Assembly: GCA_934045905.1 (NCBI GenBank)
Contig: OW203767.1
Span: 17,425,073-17,489,072 of the forward strand
DNA length: 64,000 nt
From: Leuctra nigra
Taxonomy: Eukaryota > Arthropoda > Insecta > Plecoptera > Leuctridae
Direction of reading: 5' to 3'
The position numbers and the translations under genes were made by a program. Numbering within the stretch: the first letter of the stretch is position 1; every line of letters starts with the position of its first letter. Below are positions 49,696-61,071 of this stretch, piece after piece. Below the pieces are notes generated by a model, which had not been told where the DNA came from, searched no databases, and was given only the letters and a program-made list of their open reading frames with translations.

Positions 49696-51540
49696 TCAGC
49701 CCTGCACATGCGCACCACTCACCATAGCCATAGAGAGCGCGGGAGAACATTCAAATTGAGAACATTTCGAACGAAAAATGTGGGGATTTGAAATGAGGCA
49801 AATTAAAACCTACTTTTATTTAATTTTGTAATTTACGCCTCCAATATCAAATGCAATTGCATTAATTGTATTGTATATTGTATTTCAAATGCATTTGTTT
49901 TTGTTTAAGCAGGCAATACCTATAGCTATTTTGAAATTCATACAGCTAAAAACTATTTGGTACAAACGATCTAAATTTTGAATTTTCCATACTTGGTAAA
50001 ATGAAACTGGAGAAACTTTTCAAAATTATTTTGGCCTGGTATAACAAAAGTGCAGAGTATTTGAAATTATCGAACGTTTATAGGTCTGATATCGCAACAT
50101 GGTTAAAATATAATTAATTTAACATTATCAAAATTAAGTGTCATCATAACAACAATAACATGGCATCATAACAACAAATTTAACTTTTAATTGATATTTA
50201 TTAAGTATAATTTTCCTTAGTTTTTTAAACTACCTGTTTCAACTTCGTTGTATTCATATGTATAAATTAATTTATTGTAAACTGTTTTTGGAAAATTGAT
50301 TTTTCATTAATTTTAAATTCAAACTCTGTTTCATTGAACAATTTGTAATGAATGTTCTCCCACAAATTTTCGAAAACATAATTGACAAATCATCAGTATT
50401 TCAGATATAGGCGATAAGACTAATGTCAACTGACATAAACTCTCTATGTTTTAGGTTGAAACATATCAAATAGTAATATATTTGATAAAGTTTTGGCTTT
50501 ACTCTCAAAAGTAAATCAAAACAAACGAATAACTTAATAATTAAGAATTAACAATTAATTACTATTATAGCTGTGTATATCGTATGTATTTCAATGGTGG
50601 CAATTTTAAGTATTAAAAACTTATTAATATGTGTGAAAGTAAATTCTTTTCTATGAAATATGAAGTCTTCAAAACCGTCAGTATTTAGAGTAAAAATCAA
50701 ATGATGGGGTTGTAGGCAAACTTGTTTACTTTACACGAAAGTTTGCTTTGAAATTGTTTAAATTAAACTGATAATACAAACGTTCCTAAAATATGACCAA
50801 CTCAGCAACTGCTGAAAAAGACAACATTCGAAATTTCAATTGTCAAAACATTCGACATTTAGAAATAATTTCAAATAAAATGTTCGAAAATTTTAACATT
50901 CACTACTCTAAATCATTCAAATACTGTGACGTTCAAAACGTAGATGATATTGTGCATCACCACAATATTTCGTACATTTTTTTTGAAATTTAGGTTCGAA
51001 CGAAAATATCTGGAAAACTTGGCTTTCCCCTGAATAGGTACATGTATATTTTATCTCAAATGCAGTTGGTTGTGGCCAACTTTGGGATTTGTTTATATTT
51101 GATGGGTTGAAGTAAAAGTTTTACGTCCTCAATACCTGTAAAATCTAGTCGGCGCATATTGCAGTATTAATAAGTATTAATAGTGTATGAATGAAAGCAG
51201 TGCTTTATTACACCTGCTAAAATACTGTGTATAGAGCAGCTTGTTGCCAAATTAAAACTAGTAGCCAAACTATAATAATATACTTTAATAAATGTATTGT
51301 ACATATAAAAGAAATTATGGTAATATAAGTTTTTTCATGTATCTATCGTGTATAAAATAAAATTATGGCAAAAATGTTGTCTTTACTTTCTTCACTACAA
51401 CAGCTTCGAAGTAGACTTTAGTCTGTAGTTGACACCTTGGAGCCTTATTTTCCCACTATAAAGATAAAGACGCACTTGATTGACGATTAGATACGTATTT
51501 CTTTATTCACATTTCTACATTTTACACGGTGGCCAGAGCG
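49696..51540 (+). other. 3' flank of the homeobox gene, A/T-rich
   Basis: It probably contains the 3' UTR. AATAAA hexamers occur near 50875, 51288 and 51353, none decisive. No other gene is seen. Confidence 0.4.
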
Positions 51541-51670
51541 TTAAACCGGTTTCACATAAAGCGCGTTTCGCGTTTTGCGTTTCGCGTATTTTTATTGACC
51601 AATCACAAGTCTCCCTTGAGCGGCTTCTGGACTTGTGATTGGTCGAATAATGATTTGTATGTTTGAATAA
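51541..51670. mobile_element. truncated MITE or short palindrome
   Basis: GACCAATCACAAGTC (51597-51611) and its exact complement GACTTGTGATTGGTC (51630-51644) form a hairpin with an 18-base loop. They are preceded by GTTTCACATAAAGCGCGTTT, which resembles an element end. No right terminal repeat was found. Confidence 0.4.
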
Positions 51671-51699
51671 TAATCTCTCATAGACACCATCTGCATTTT

Positions 51700-51850
51700 T
51701 TTCAAATTCAAATTTTTTATTTATTTATATTTAATACATACAAATACATACAATGATGTATAGGTACAACAGGTACAAATTTTACTTAAATAAATAAACA
51801 CCCAAATAGGCCTAAGCCGGTGTGTGGGAGAGGGGTTTGATAGTCAAATA
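51700..51850 (-). mobile_element. LINE 3' end (UTR) fragment
   Basis: On the minus strand it reads CCGGCTTAGGCCTATTTGGG, then an A/T-rich stretch and a tail of AAATTTGAATTTGAAAAAAA. Such tails are typical of LINE 3' termini. No coding part is left. Confidence 0.5.
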
Positions 51851-52306
51851 CAATTTAAAATTCAAGATAACGTGAGTACAGTAAGTAAGTCAAATATTCA
51901 AATTTGCAATAACATAATTTTACAGTATAGGTAATGATACAGTAAATATATTTAATAATTGTAGCTTAATAATAATTGGTCAAATAATCAACACGTACCA
52001 ATTTTTAGTAAAAAAAGCTGTAATTGTGTGTTAATTTTGTCTATAATTTAAAATTCAGATTACTGGAGTAGAAATATGCTAAATTGTCTCTCTAAGCTTG
52101 TATCCCAATGACAGTGACGTATCCAGATATTGACACTTCTTAAAGACTTAAACATTTGTTATATTGTCTTTAGGGAACTTGGTAATGAGTTAAAAATTAG
52201 GGCTAAGGTAATTGCCTTGTCTTTGTCCTAAGGACGTGTTTTTTCTTGGTATGTCTAAATTGTGTGATGATGCAGTCCTTGTCGAGTGTAGGCGATTGCT
52301 CTTCCA

Positions 52307-52467
52307 TCAGCAAGTGAACTGCTCGCAGGTGAAGGCGTAGAGTTGGTAACCAGGTTGGTTGTAGAGCCCTCCGTTGTCTGAATTCAAGTACACGTTGTCA
52401 CCTCTGACCGTGTAGCGGGGGCGTCCACGACTCCACCTGGAGAAGCCAGTTGAAGACAGCGGATCTC
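52307..52467 (-). CDS. lectin gene exon 4
   Basis: It is entered after TTCCTACAG and encodes DPLSSTGFSRWSRGRPRYTV to AFTCEQFTC, then TGA at 52307-52309. The segment corresponds to the long loop and last strands of the lectin fold; RPR replaces the usual EPN/QPD, and LYNQPG replaces the WNDxxC region. Confidence 0.88.
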
Positions 52468-55400
52468 CTGTAGGAACATTACACGGTTACAATCTCAAGT
52501 CATTCCTCACCAATGGACTGCCACCTTGACGCGGTGGTGGACCTCTCATTACGAGTGTTGGTCCCAACTAAGTGCAGTCCAGGGTCGGCCTAGTCCTATG
52601 CCCTCCCCAAATTTCCGGGCCCCTCGGGCCGGCCTCCCCCCTCGAGATGGCGACCCCCCTGAAATCAGGTCCCACCGGCCCGAAGTCTCCCCCCCCCCCG
52701 GGCTGTCCCCATTCTGTGCTGGCTTTCTCACCTGTTTCAGACTCCTCCGGATCGGGCCTGTTGCGTCGACCCCTCCCTATGTCCTCCACTTATCATCAAC
52801 AAAGTTAAAAGTTAAAATTAATGTGCGCAATATAACCTCGTCGTTGACGCGCCGTTAAACCTTAATAATCTAATCTAGTCGGGCGCTAGCTCGACGCTGC
52901 CAAGCACCGCTCTAATACATCAAGTCATTCTCAACAGAATACCAACCACGTCCAATGTTTAGTTTTGTTATCGCACGTTATCAGCATGGGCGTCCGCAGG
53001 ATTTCTGCCAGGGGGGGGGGCAAGGCAAGGAAACCAATTTTCCAAAGGTGAAGGGGGTTGTGGAGGTGCCCTCCACCCTGTCCGCATGGCTTTTTTTGGT
53101 TTTGGACCAAAAACCAATGTGTCAATCAGAATGGAGTCGAAAAATAAAATTGTATTCACTTACGGAGCGAACATTACAAATGGTGACAGAAGTAGGATTT
53201 GTACATTATTTTGGGTAAACTTTGACTTGAGTCAATTTTGAGACGATTTGAGGTTATTTTGTTGAAATATTAATATATTTTAAACATTTGATACTTTGGG
53301 GCGAATATGGGCACCTTGCCCCGCAGGGTATTTATTTTTTGGATTTTTTACACTTTTTTTTTTAGAATTTTAGAAACTATACGACAAACACCAAAAAATA
53401 TTGATGTTTTCCTGATATCCTTGGGCAGGGGTGGGGGGGGGGTATCTGCTTTCTTTCAGCCCCCCCCCCTCCCCCCGTGGACGCCAATGGCTATCAGAGA
53501 TTTGTTTCAACGTAATGTAAAAAAGTTATCTTTAACATGTACGAGAAAGTATCTTTAAGTTACTGACACTCTAGTTCGTTTACTCACCGAATATGGTCCA
53601 GTATTGATGCTGCGTCGTATTGGATTCCATCAATCCCAACCATGAGGCGTCTTTGTAACTCTCCACTTTATGCTCGTCCCTCTTCATGATATTTACAATC
53701 GCTTCGGATTCAGATTCACTATTAAGTATCAGTAAGTGACTCCCTTCCTCTTCACAGATCCGCTTCGCATCTGTCCATGACGTTCTGGTAGTGTGATATT
53801 TATAACATCCCAGATTTGGGACGCGTTCGTATCCAGGGAAGAGGACAGGGGGAGGGGGGGATGTGGGACAGGTAGGACATGCAGGTAATGTGGGACATTG
53901 TGGCACGGGACAGCTGGGACATTGAGGCGCAGGAGAGCTGTGATAGGACAGTGCTGGCCAGCTAGGGCAGAAAGTTACATGACAGCTAGGGCATTGAGGT
54001 GCGGCATGCGAAGGCAGTGACGGCGTTGAACCTAGAAATGATAATTGAATACAGTGATTATTCCAGGCATGGTTTGGGCATAGAGATATATTACAGAGAG
54101 GGGCAACTACTGGTTAATGTTTGACTAATTTTGAAAGATCCTTTTTCTCCATATTGGAGATATTTAATAATTCACTGCCACTGAAATCGAAAATTATTTC
54201 GGAAGGCAGTGAAAACATTATTTTGAGCTGTCAAATTTTAAACTTACTAGAAACACGTTTTTAACTTGCATAAGAAGACTATTACAATATTATATCTTGT
54301 TATTACTGTACATTTATTTGTTCTGTGCTGTTTGTTACTGTGAAGTATGCACTGAAGGTTAGTACAAAGTAACATTCTCTTGCCAACAACATTACAATCG
54401 AGGGGGGTGTCATATTGAAAGTAATTGCTTGAAATAGTCTCCAAGATGGTGGCTGAGCATGCTCAGATCTACCCTGACAATGTACAACGCATCATACCAA
54501 GGCTTGCTATCTACTCGCCCCTCTCTGTAAGAATATGAATCTCTATGGTTTGGGCTCATCCAATCCCCGAGTCCTTGAGCCAAGAGGCTGCGTCTATAAA
54601 ATTAATTAAGAGGGCTGAGTAGTGAGCGAGGCCTTGAAGAGTTTTTTAATCGATTTTTATCAATATCTTTTACCAATGTAATTGTTAACAAGTAGGGCTT
54701 TGTACGAGTATTCAGAACAGTTCAATGAAAATAATTTCGTAGTTTGGAATAAGTTATTAGTTTTATTTTGTCTTACAGATGTTTAGTGCCATAATTCTAC
54801 TAATTTTCGGGAACTAAAGCCTGATGCACAATTGAATTAAGGTTTATGGTTTAATGTTTAGTGATTAGTGTTTAAGATGTTATAACAGAGTCCAGTGCAC
54901 AATTGCTTATTTCACGAGGTTATTTCACCACGTGATAAAATTAAATAATTGATCGAAAAATGATATGGAAACAAATATATGAGCAAGATTAGGCACAAAT
55001 ATCAAATTAAAATGCTTCCAATGACATTAATTCAGACGACTTTTCATTTTCCCGTACGAATTTGACATTGACATTTACTCTGCTCTCTTCTGATTGGTTC
55101 GTCATAAGGTGAAATAGTGTTTTGCAATAAGAAATGGATTTTGTTGATTTCTTATTTCAGCTTAATCCTTAAACACTAAACCTTATGACGCTTATGACAG
55201 TTGTGCATGGTAACGTTATAACAGCACCTTTCATTTCTCTTAAACACTAAACACTAAACACTAAACACTAAACCATAAACCTTAATTCAATTGTGCATCA
55301 GGCTTAAATGTCTGTAGGACAGAGTAAGGCCCGGTTGCACCATGTCCCGATAAAGTTAGCGGTAGGATTTATCGGCTGAAACCATGGCAACAGCCAATGA

Positions 55401-57417
55401 AACACAGCCATCTAGACCGCTAAAGTTCACTTTAGGCTAAAGTGAACTTTATCTTGCTTATCGGGACATGGTGCAACCGGGCCTAAATCTAATAAACCAT
55501 TGCAAGCTATAGAATTATTTTCATTGAACTGTTAAAAGATTTGATAAAAATCGATTAAAAAACTCTTCAAGGTCAAATTCACTACCCAGCCGTCTTAAGA
55601 TATTGTTTCCTTCCCAACATGTAATAGAAATTGTGGAATGAAGTTGAAATATATTAAAGTAATTCAAAATGTGTTCATATCAAGTGTGAGTGTGACTTAA
55701 CAAATGAGGTTTTAAGTGGTAGACATTGTAGGATAAGCAACATATTTGTACACTTTTAAAGTAAATACCTAAGGTATACCTTTTTCAATCAAATTGATTT
55801 AGGTGCCACATTATATGAGGAACTCATTCAGGACTTACTTGGTATTGTTATTTTGACGTTATTTCCGTATCTCTGTCCATTGCAGGCTGACTTCGCTGCG
55901 ACCTCAATCAGCTGACACGTCTCTGTGCCGTCATAATCCGAGCTCGCCTGCAACAATAGTCACTGCCACTCAGAAACTGTGCTGTGTTGTGTCCTTGCAA
56001 ACCTTTCAAATAATAACATTTATACTTTGCCAAGTGTGTACATTGAACAAGGAGAGTCATCTAAATAATAATATACATTGAAGTTGCGTTAAAATATTTA
56101 TGATATTTTCAGTATGCATTTCTTATTCGAATATAAAATATTTCAATATTTGCTTCAGTTGTATTTCTTCGATACATTTCAAGATGCATTTAGTCTAGTC
56201 AAAAGAGATCCAACCCAAAACTAATTGAACAATAATTTATTTTATTTTTGTTTTGTTTTTTGCTTTGCAAATATGGCAAAAATTTCATATCTCTGCTGAA
56301 ATTGACTTAAATTTGACATTTTAGGATCTGTTCCAAACGACATAAGAGGACTATAAACAATTCTGAAATGTTTCGTCAGAAGCTCCTACATCGAAATACG
56401 TTTATTTACAGGGACTGGAAATTCATGGAAATTATTATTTGCATAAATACGTAAGCACAGAAAATCCCCAGCCTTACAAAACCATACATGTGACTGGTAT
56501 GCATACACCATCAAAAAAACAATATTTACCACAAAATAAATTAACTATATCTAATAAAAATCGTATCAGATTCCATGGTACAATGAACCAGTGTTGAATC
56601 CAGGCATACCTCGGGGGGGGGGGGGGGGGGGGCAGTGCCCCCCCCCCCCCTGGCACAAATACCTATTCAAAATACCTTCAAAATAATATGTGAAAAAAAC
56701 ACGTAAAAATAGACGGATCATGTCAAAAACCTTCCAAAACGGTTAGAATTGAGTTAAAATTCCAAAAAATTTCCGGGGCTATGCGGCCCGGACATGCATA
56801 TCCTGATAAGTTCAATAAATTTACCTCTTATTAAATCTCTTAGACCATTTTTTGGATATTTTGCAATTTATAATTCCCCAAAATAGCTATACACTGTGAT
56901 TCAAAATTGTACCTAAACGAATGACCTTGATCAAATATTTTCTTGGGGGCTATGCCCCCGAACCCCCTGTTTTCCACTGTGACTTTTCAAAATATATTAC
57001 GTATAATAATTGCTTTGTGCTTTGTACAACTACAAGCATATTCATAAATTAACTCCCCCCCCCCCCCCCCAACACCAACATCAAAAAAAGTACCCCCAAA
57101 AATGCCTCCCCCAACTATTCAAGTGCCCCTCCCGAGAAAAATGTCTGGATTCAACACTGCAATGAACTCTTCAATATAGACAGTAAATAGGTATCATACC
57201 TACAATATTATTTTAGTTAATGCAGGTAAACTTATCATAGTTATAAAAGCAACGAAATAGAAATAACATTAAGATATTCACTTACCCCTGTTTGATGTTC
57301 CGGTTGATCTTGGGCGAGAGTAAATAGCAATGAGGTGCCGCTCTGCACCTCAACACTGGCCTGGGTGTGAACCTGGCACGCTAAGAACACGATAGCGAAC
57401 AGACACTTGTAAGCCAT
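52307..57417 (-). CDS. secreted C-type lectin-like protein (four exons, 281 aa)
   Basis: Exons are 57286-57417, 55839-55947, 53588-54031 and 52307-52467, all with GT/AG borders and phases 0, 1 and 1; together 846 bases, 282 codons with stop. Residues 1-20 are a signal peptide (MAYKCLFAIVFLACQVHTQA). Residues 45-81 hold a two-Cys module (ETCQLIEVAAKSAC). Residues 92-137 form a Cys-Pro-rich linker. A C-type lectin-like domain runs from about residue 147 to the end, with the WLG(L) motif and a final AFTCEQFTC. The Ca/sugar-binding triads (EPN or QPD, and WND) are absent and the inner disulfide pair seems lost. It resembles hemolymph lectins of insects in layout; sugar binding is doubtful. The start ATG has a good ATCATGG context 36 bases from a TATA box. 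Confidence 0.88.
52510..52920 (+). mobile_element. retroposon insertion with target-site duplication (lectin intron 3)
   Basis: A GC-rich 411-base block is flanked by CAAGTCATTCCTCA (52496-52509) and CAAGTCATTCTCA (52921-52933). It begins CCAATGGACTGCCACCTTGA and ends near CACCGCTCTAATACAT. It has no long A-tail. The composition contrasts sharply with the A/T-rich intron. It is probably a SINE-like or 5'-fragment retroposon; the orientation is a guess. Confidence 0.65.
52986..53489. mobile_element. TIR element with G/C-run ends
   Basis: ATGGGCGTCCGCAGG at the left and GTGGACGCCAAT at the right are imperfect inverted repeats, each followed inward by poly-G or poly-C runs. TATCAG occurs on both outer sides, a possible duplication. 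It lies in lectin intron 3. Confidence 0.5.
53588..54031 (-). CDS. lectin gene exon 3
   Basis: It is entered after CATTTCTAG. The first half encodes the linker with PQCPSC twice and further CPxC steps, the second half the N-terminal lectin fold: GCYKYH, WTDAKRICEEEGSHLLIL and DASWLGLMES. It leaves at GTGAGT in phase 1. NTT in ESNTTQ is a possible N-glycosylation site. Confidence 0.9.
54818..55304. mobile_element. TAA-flanked MITE, nested
   Basis: AGCCTGATGCACAATTGAAT at the left, with its complement at the right, starts inverted arms of about 40 bases. TAA flanks both sides (54815-54817, 55305-55307). A (AAACACT)n array of about four units lies in the right arm. TAA duplication suggests the PIF/Harbinger class. 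Confidence 0.65.
55328..55483. mobile_element. 156-bp PIF/Harbinger-like MITE with perfect 26-bp ends
   Basis: The ends begin GGCCCGGTTGCACCATGTCC and are perfect inverted repeats over 26 bases. TAA lies on each side (55325-55327, 55484-55486). The interior holds a second hairpin around AAAGTTCACTTTAGGC. The perfect ends suggest recent movement. Confidence 0.8.
55839..55947 (-). CDS. lectin gene exon 2
   Basis: It is entered after TTGTTGCAG and left at GTAAGT. It encodes ASSDYDGTETCQLIEVAAKS, ACNGQRYGNN and VKITIPS. Two cysteines suggest a small disulfide-closed module seen before the lectin domain in some insect lectins. Confidence 0.85.
56589..57159. mobile_element. hAT-type non-autonomous element with 8-bp TSD (lectin intron 1)
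   Basis: Ends CAGTGTTGAATCCAG and complement (18 of 19 positions match) are flanked by the identical octamer CAATGAAC at 56581-56588 and 57160-57167. The interior has long G and C runs near both ends and GGGGGCTATGCCCCCGAACC-like palindromes, but no transposase frame. The eight-base duplication and CAG start fit hAT elements. Confidence 0.85.
57286..57417 (-). CDS. lectin gene exon 1 (signal peptide)
   Basis: It encodes MAYKCLFAIVFLACQVHTQA and SVEVQSGTSLLFTLAQDQPE to QTG, then GTAAGT in phase 0. An upstream in-frame ATG at 57444 would add nine residues (MIPAAQSLI), but it lies too close to the TATA box to be in the mRNA, so 57417 is preferred. Confidence 0.85.
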
Positions 57418-57452
57418 GATGAGAGATTGTGCAGCTGGAATCAAACCTGGGG

Positions 57453-57460
57453 CTTATATA
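57453..57460 (-). promoter_or_regulatory. TATA box of the lectin gene
   Basis: On the minus strand TATATAAG lies 36 bases upstream of the chosen ATG, so transcription would start about 57425-57430 and leave a very short 5' UTR. Confidence 0.6.
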
Positions 57461-57987
57461 TCAACATTATGACCTGCAATACACTTTCAAATAATATAAA
57501 TATGCACACAGGAAGTCCTGCTTTTAAATATAGTTTATGAGTTGCCAAATTTTAACCGTGAGTGATTTAAATGTATAATTTAGATGAATATTGAAAAAGC
57601 ATTGTTGTTTATTATTGAATCTATTTTTCATATATTTAAATGTATAATTCCCAAAAATCACTTCATTGTAAAATAAACAGAAATGTATTACTTTAAAGAA
57701 TACCGATTACCGGGTGACCCCAAAAAATCGTTTAATGGGCGAGACACCGATGTGATGAAACTACTGCATAAATTTGGCTGATATTTTGACATTTTATAAT
57801 AAACATACCAAGGTTTGATGTGTGAAATTTCAAAAACATAGTTTATGTAGGAAAAAAGTTACAGGTGTTCGAATTTGGTTGTCGAAAAATCGATTGTACA
57901 GAGCTCAAATAGCGCGCGTAAAACGTCCAATGGCCGGGACGCTGTTTTTTCAAAACTACTGACGATAGCAAGCTGAAAACTTCATTA

Positions 57988-58057
57988 CGGTATGTTGAGT
58001 GGGTGTGTGTGTGTGTGTACAGTACGACTTGGCTGGGTGAAGAGACCGCTCCACTAG
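57988..58057 (+). mobile_element. solo 3' end of a family-A relative with (GT)n
   Basis: TACGGTATGTTGAGTGGGTG, a (GT)n tract, GTACGACTTGGCTGGGTG, an imperfect palindrome and CCACTAGAT; nearly the same as 14795-14863. Confidence 0.55.
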
Positions 58058-58843
58058 ATTACCATACATTCAAAAATGAAGATGTCATTCAGATTCCCAA
58101 GCACTGAAATATTGTATTGTTTCGCTGCCCGGTGTTTTGACAATTCGCATTGGTTTAACAGGTCAAAGATAATGAAAACCAATCAATATTCATTCAATCA
58201 TCAATATTCAACCCACGACATGCTAATGGAGAGAAATTAGATTTAAGATCGGACTTTGAAGATAATTGAGATTGTAAAATGTTTCATAAGTTGGTACATC
58301 TGGTATGACGGTCATTGTCAGACTGATTGTATTCATAGTTTGCACGTGATGTCATTGTCATCTCATTGTTGCCTGCCGCCATCTTAATGGCACGCAGAAT
58401 AGCTGTGATTCTCTGCTTTTTTGACGATATTTTATAGTTAATTGCTAGGTACCTGGGAAATTGTGTAGACTCCGTAGATATCTTTAGTAAGAAGAGGAAT
58501 TACTCACATTACAAAAATACGTCGACTTACCTCGATAAATTTATAAATCTGACCCGTCAACATGTCAACATAATGTCCGTTCTTAGGTGGAATATTCAAT
58601 AATTTTGCATTGCTGATATAAAACAAAATAAGTTCGTGCAAGCTATGAATATCAATGTCCAATTTAGATTTGAAGAAACAGGGAAAGAACGCTCTAAGTC
58701 TCATTCGGATGAATCTGAGATAAACGAAGTTTTATGTTATTAAAATCCGAGGGTACATTTTTTCCAAAAATTGACTAAGAGCGTTCTTTCCCTGCACAAT
58801 TAATTTTTAAAACCGTATGTCTTTACTGGCAATATTATAAATA

Positions 58844-59430
58844 CTAGGAAAACGCTCAGTGTAACGCGTTGATGAGCGAGCACGGGTACGTGCAAATTCT
58901 CGAACCGGAAATGCGTACACAACGCACAGAAAACATATACATCCATATTGAATTGATTATGATATCAACTTAAAAGTATGCTTTTCATCGAAACTTTAAA
59001 ATATAATCTAAGCACCTGGTTCATTCCACTGGAAAACATTCATTTCGATACTTCATTACTGACAGATATTAAAAATGTCAATACGTTCATACGTTCTTAA
59101 CTGATTGGGATGAAATTTTGTAAAATAAGAGACAATATTGGTCTTAATGATCATGCAAAATGTGAGTTTGATCAGAATTATCGAAGACCGTTTTCATTTT
59201 TCAGCCTATCAGGAGATATTTATTTAAATTTTAACTAATGAATGGATTTAAAAAAAAATTGGGGTCTGCAAACAGAAATGGTTGTCTCCACATGTGTGCA
59301 AAATTTCAGCTCGATCGAAGAAAAACTCTGACCTGTATACAGTCAGGTAACGGAAAAAAACAAAAAAACAAAAAAAAACAGAGGTCCTTGCCAAAAGAGC
59401 CAAAAGGAGACGCTCGCTTCGCTCGCTCAA
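58844..59430 (-). mobile_element. family B copy 3, non-autonomous Helitron-like
   Basis: Minus-strand start TTGAGCGAGCGAAGCGAGCG at 59430; end GAGCGTTTTCCTAG at 58844, followed by T. It includes the block AAAAGGAG...AGAGGTCC (plus-strand view) and a spacer of A runs. Same ends as copies at 46533 and 48918 but opposite orientation. Confidence 0.6.
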
Positions 59431-60445
59431 AAATGCTTTTCAGGCGTATAGAATTAATTAAAAGTATTCATATTTGAATTAAGATTGCAATGAAGGAATA
59501 TTTACTCTAAATAAAACTAAATAAACTTAACTAAATATATAGCAAATAAACTAAATAATATACATAAATAAAAAATTAAGAATTTCATCAGTTAACAATA
59601 ATTATTCATGCTGGCTAACACAGAAACGACAACAAGACAATCTCACTGTACTTAAAAAGATGCACAGAAAAAAATACTTAATATTTTTAAACTGGAAGAT
59701 TTCCTTTCATTTTAAAAGGAGAGTGGAAGAATCCCTTCAGCATTAGTCTCAGTGAAGCCTAAAATACAAAATGTTCCATTCAAGGTCTTTAATTCTTAAG
59801 AACCTGTTACACGATCTAAATCAGTTGACTTCACTCGCAGCATTGATGCGCCATCTACTTGTCATCATTGGCAACGACTCGACTGAAGCACTGGAAATGG
59901 CTGAAATACAGGGAGTATCAAGCCGCAAGGCTCTCGCAATACGAGCTCTGACATTCCATGTGATTTAGTCGAGGAATAACTTGGGAAATATTGGAAACAA
60001 AAGCAACAACTTTTGACAGAAGGGTATTTCTTGGTATTTAAGAGGCCAAATTTTACCTTATAGCCGCTTCAAATGAAACAGTAATAACGAGAGTTTTTAA
60101 ATTTGGCAAAATACAGATCAAATATTGCTACACGACAGAACACACCAAAATAAATCGAATAATTTTGACCGGAAGTAAATTTGTTGACATTTGAGCATCA
60201 AAATGTTAGTTTTTAACGGTTATATCGTGCGTTTTAAAACTTTATAATAATAAAGACAACATATTCCTACACAATACTATTCAAGATTCAATGGGTTAGA
60301 TCCATTGAAAAAAATGGGCGTAGGTATTAAAGGCAAGATATTGAAAATCGCAAGCCTCTGGTTACAACTTTTCATTCGTTTTATATTGTATCATTCATGT
60401 CTTTATATTTAATAGCAAACTAGGTATACCTACTTCAAAGCAGGT
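59431..60445. other. A/T-rich spacer between the family-B element and the transporter gene
   Basis: Nothing recognised apart from a 65-codon frame at 59771 without visible homology. An ATTAAA on the minus strand at 60408-60413, about 45 bases past the transporter stop, may be its polyadenylation signal. Confidence 0.45.
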
Positions 60446-60457
60446 ATGTTTTTCCAA

Positions 60458-61071
60458 CTAAGTGACGTCAGCTCGTATTTCGTCCTGGTCCAAAGAGTCT
60501 TCGTCCTCCGGCCAGACAACTTGATAGTTACAGATGAAGGTAAACATCAGTACGACTCCACACCCCATCATCGCCGCATACATGACATACCACCAGAGCA
60601 GCCTCTCCGTTATCGAGAACGCCAAGGTCGCTACCAGAAAGTTCCCGCAGGCGATGGTCAAGTACCAGACAGCCATCACCACCGGCTTCATGCGGGGCGG
60701 CACTTGGCGATTGGCGAACTGCAGAAGCGTCATCGGGCAGAGAAAGAACGCCAGACCCATGATGATCAACTGCGGTATTTGCCACTCCATATGGACTGTG
60801 CTTGGTTCAGTGAGTACAGTGAAATTCCTAATAATCGTACTACCACCTTGCTTGATGATATTGATCGCGGTGCAGACACCACCTCGCTTAGCCGTGAAGT
60901 GGAAAGCATTCTTTTTGTCCTCGTCGTCATGCTTCATCGCGTATTTGCCGGCATGCAAGTGGAAAGGCGGCAGATCGTGGTGGTTGGTGTCCATAAAGAC
61001 AGTCATGTTCGCTGCGGGCTCATCTCTTGTGAACTCGAGGTACTTCATGGACGGAAGCGCTTCCGCGGAAG
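60458..61071 (-). CDS. transporter exon 3 (loop end, TM10-12)
   Basis: It is entered after GTGACTTACAG; joined with exon 2 it reads TETTSAEALPSMKYLEFTRD. The C-terminus is acidic (WPEDEDSLDQDEIRADVT), stop TAG at 60458-60460. The 68-base intron at 61072-61139 restores the frame; read straight through, exon 2 would stop at 61045. Confidence 0.8.

Larger units (their letters stand above)
54610..55594. mobile_element. TTAA-type TIR element hosting two more MITEs (lectin intron 2)
   Basis: The ends GAGGGCTGAGTAGTGA and GACGGCTGGGTAGTGA (complement of the right) are flanked by TTAA at 54606-54609 and 55595-55598. An inner block, CCTTGAAGAGTTTTTTAATC, and its complement lie a short way inside. TTAA duplication suggests a piggyBac-type MITE. 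It encloses elements at 54818-55304 and 55328-55483. Confidence 0.65.
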
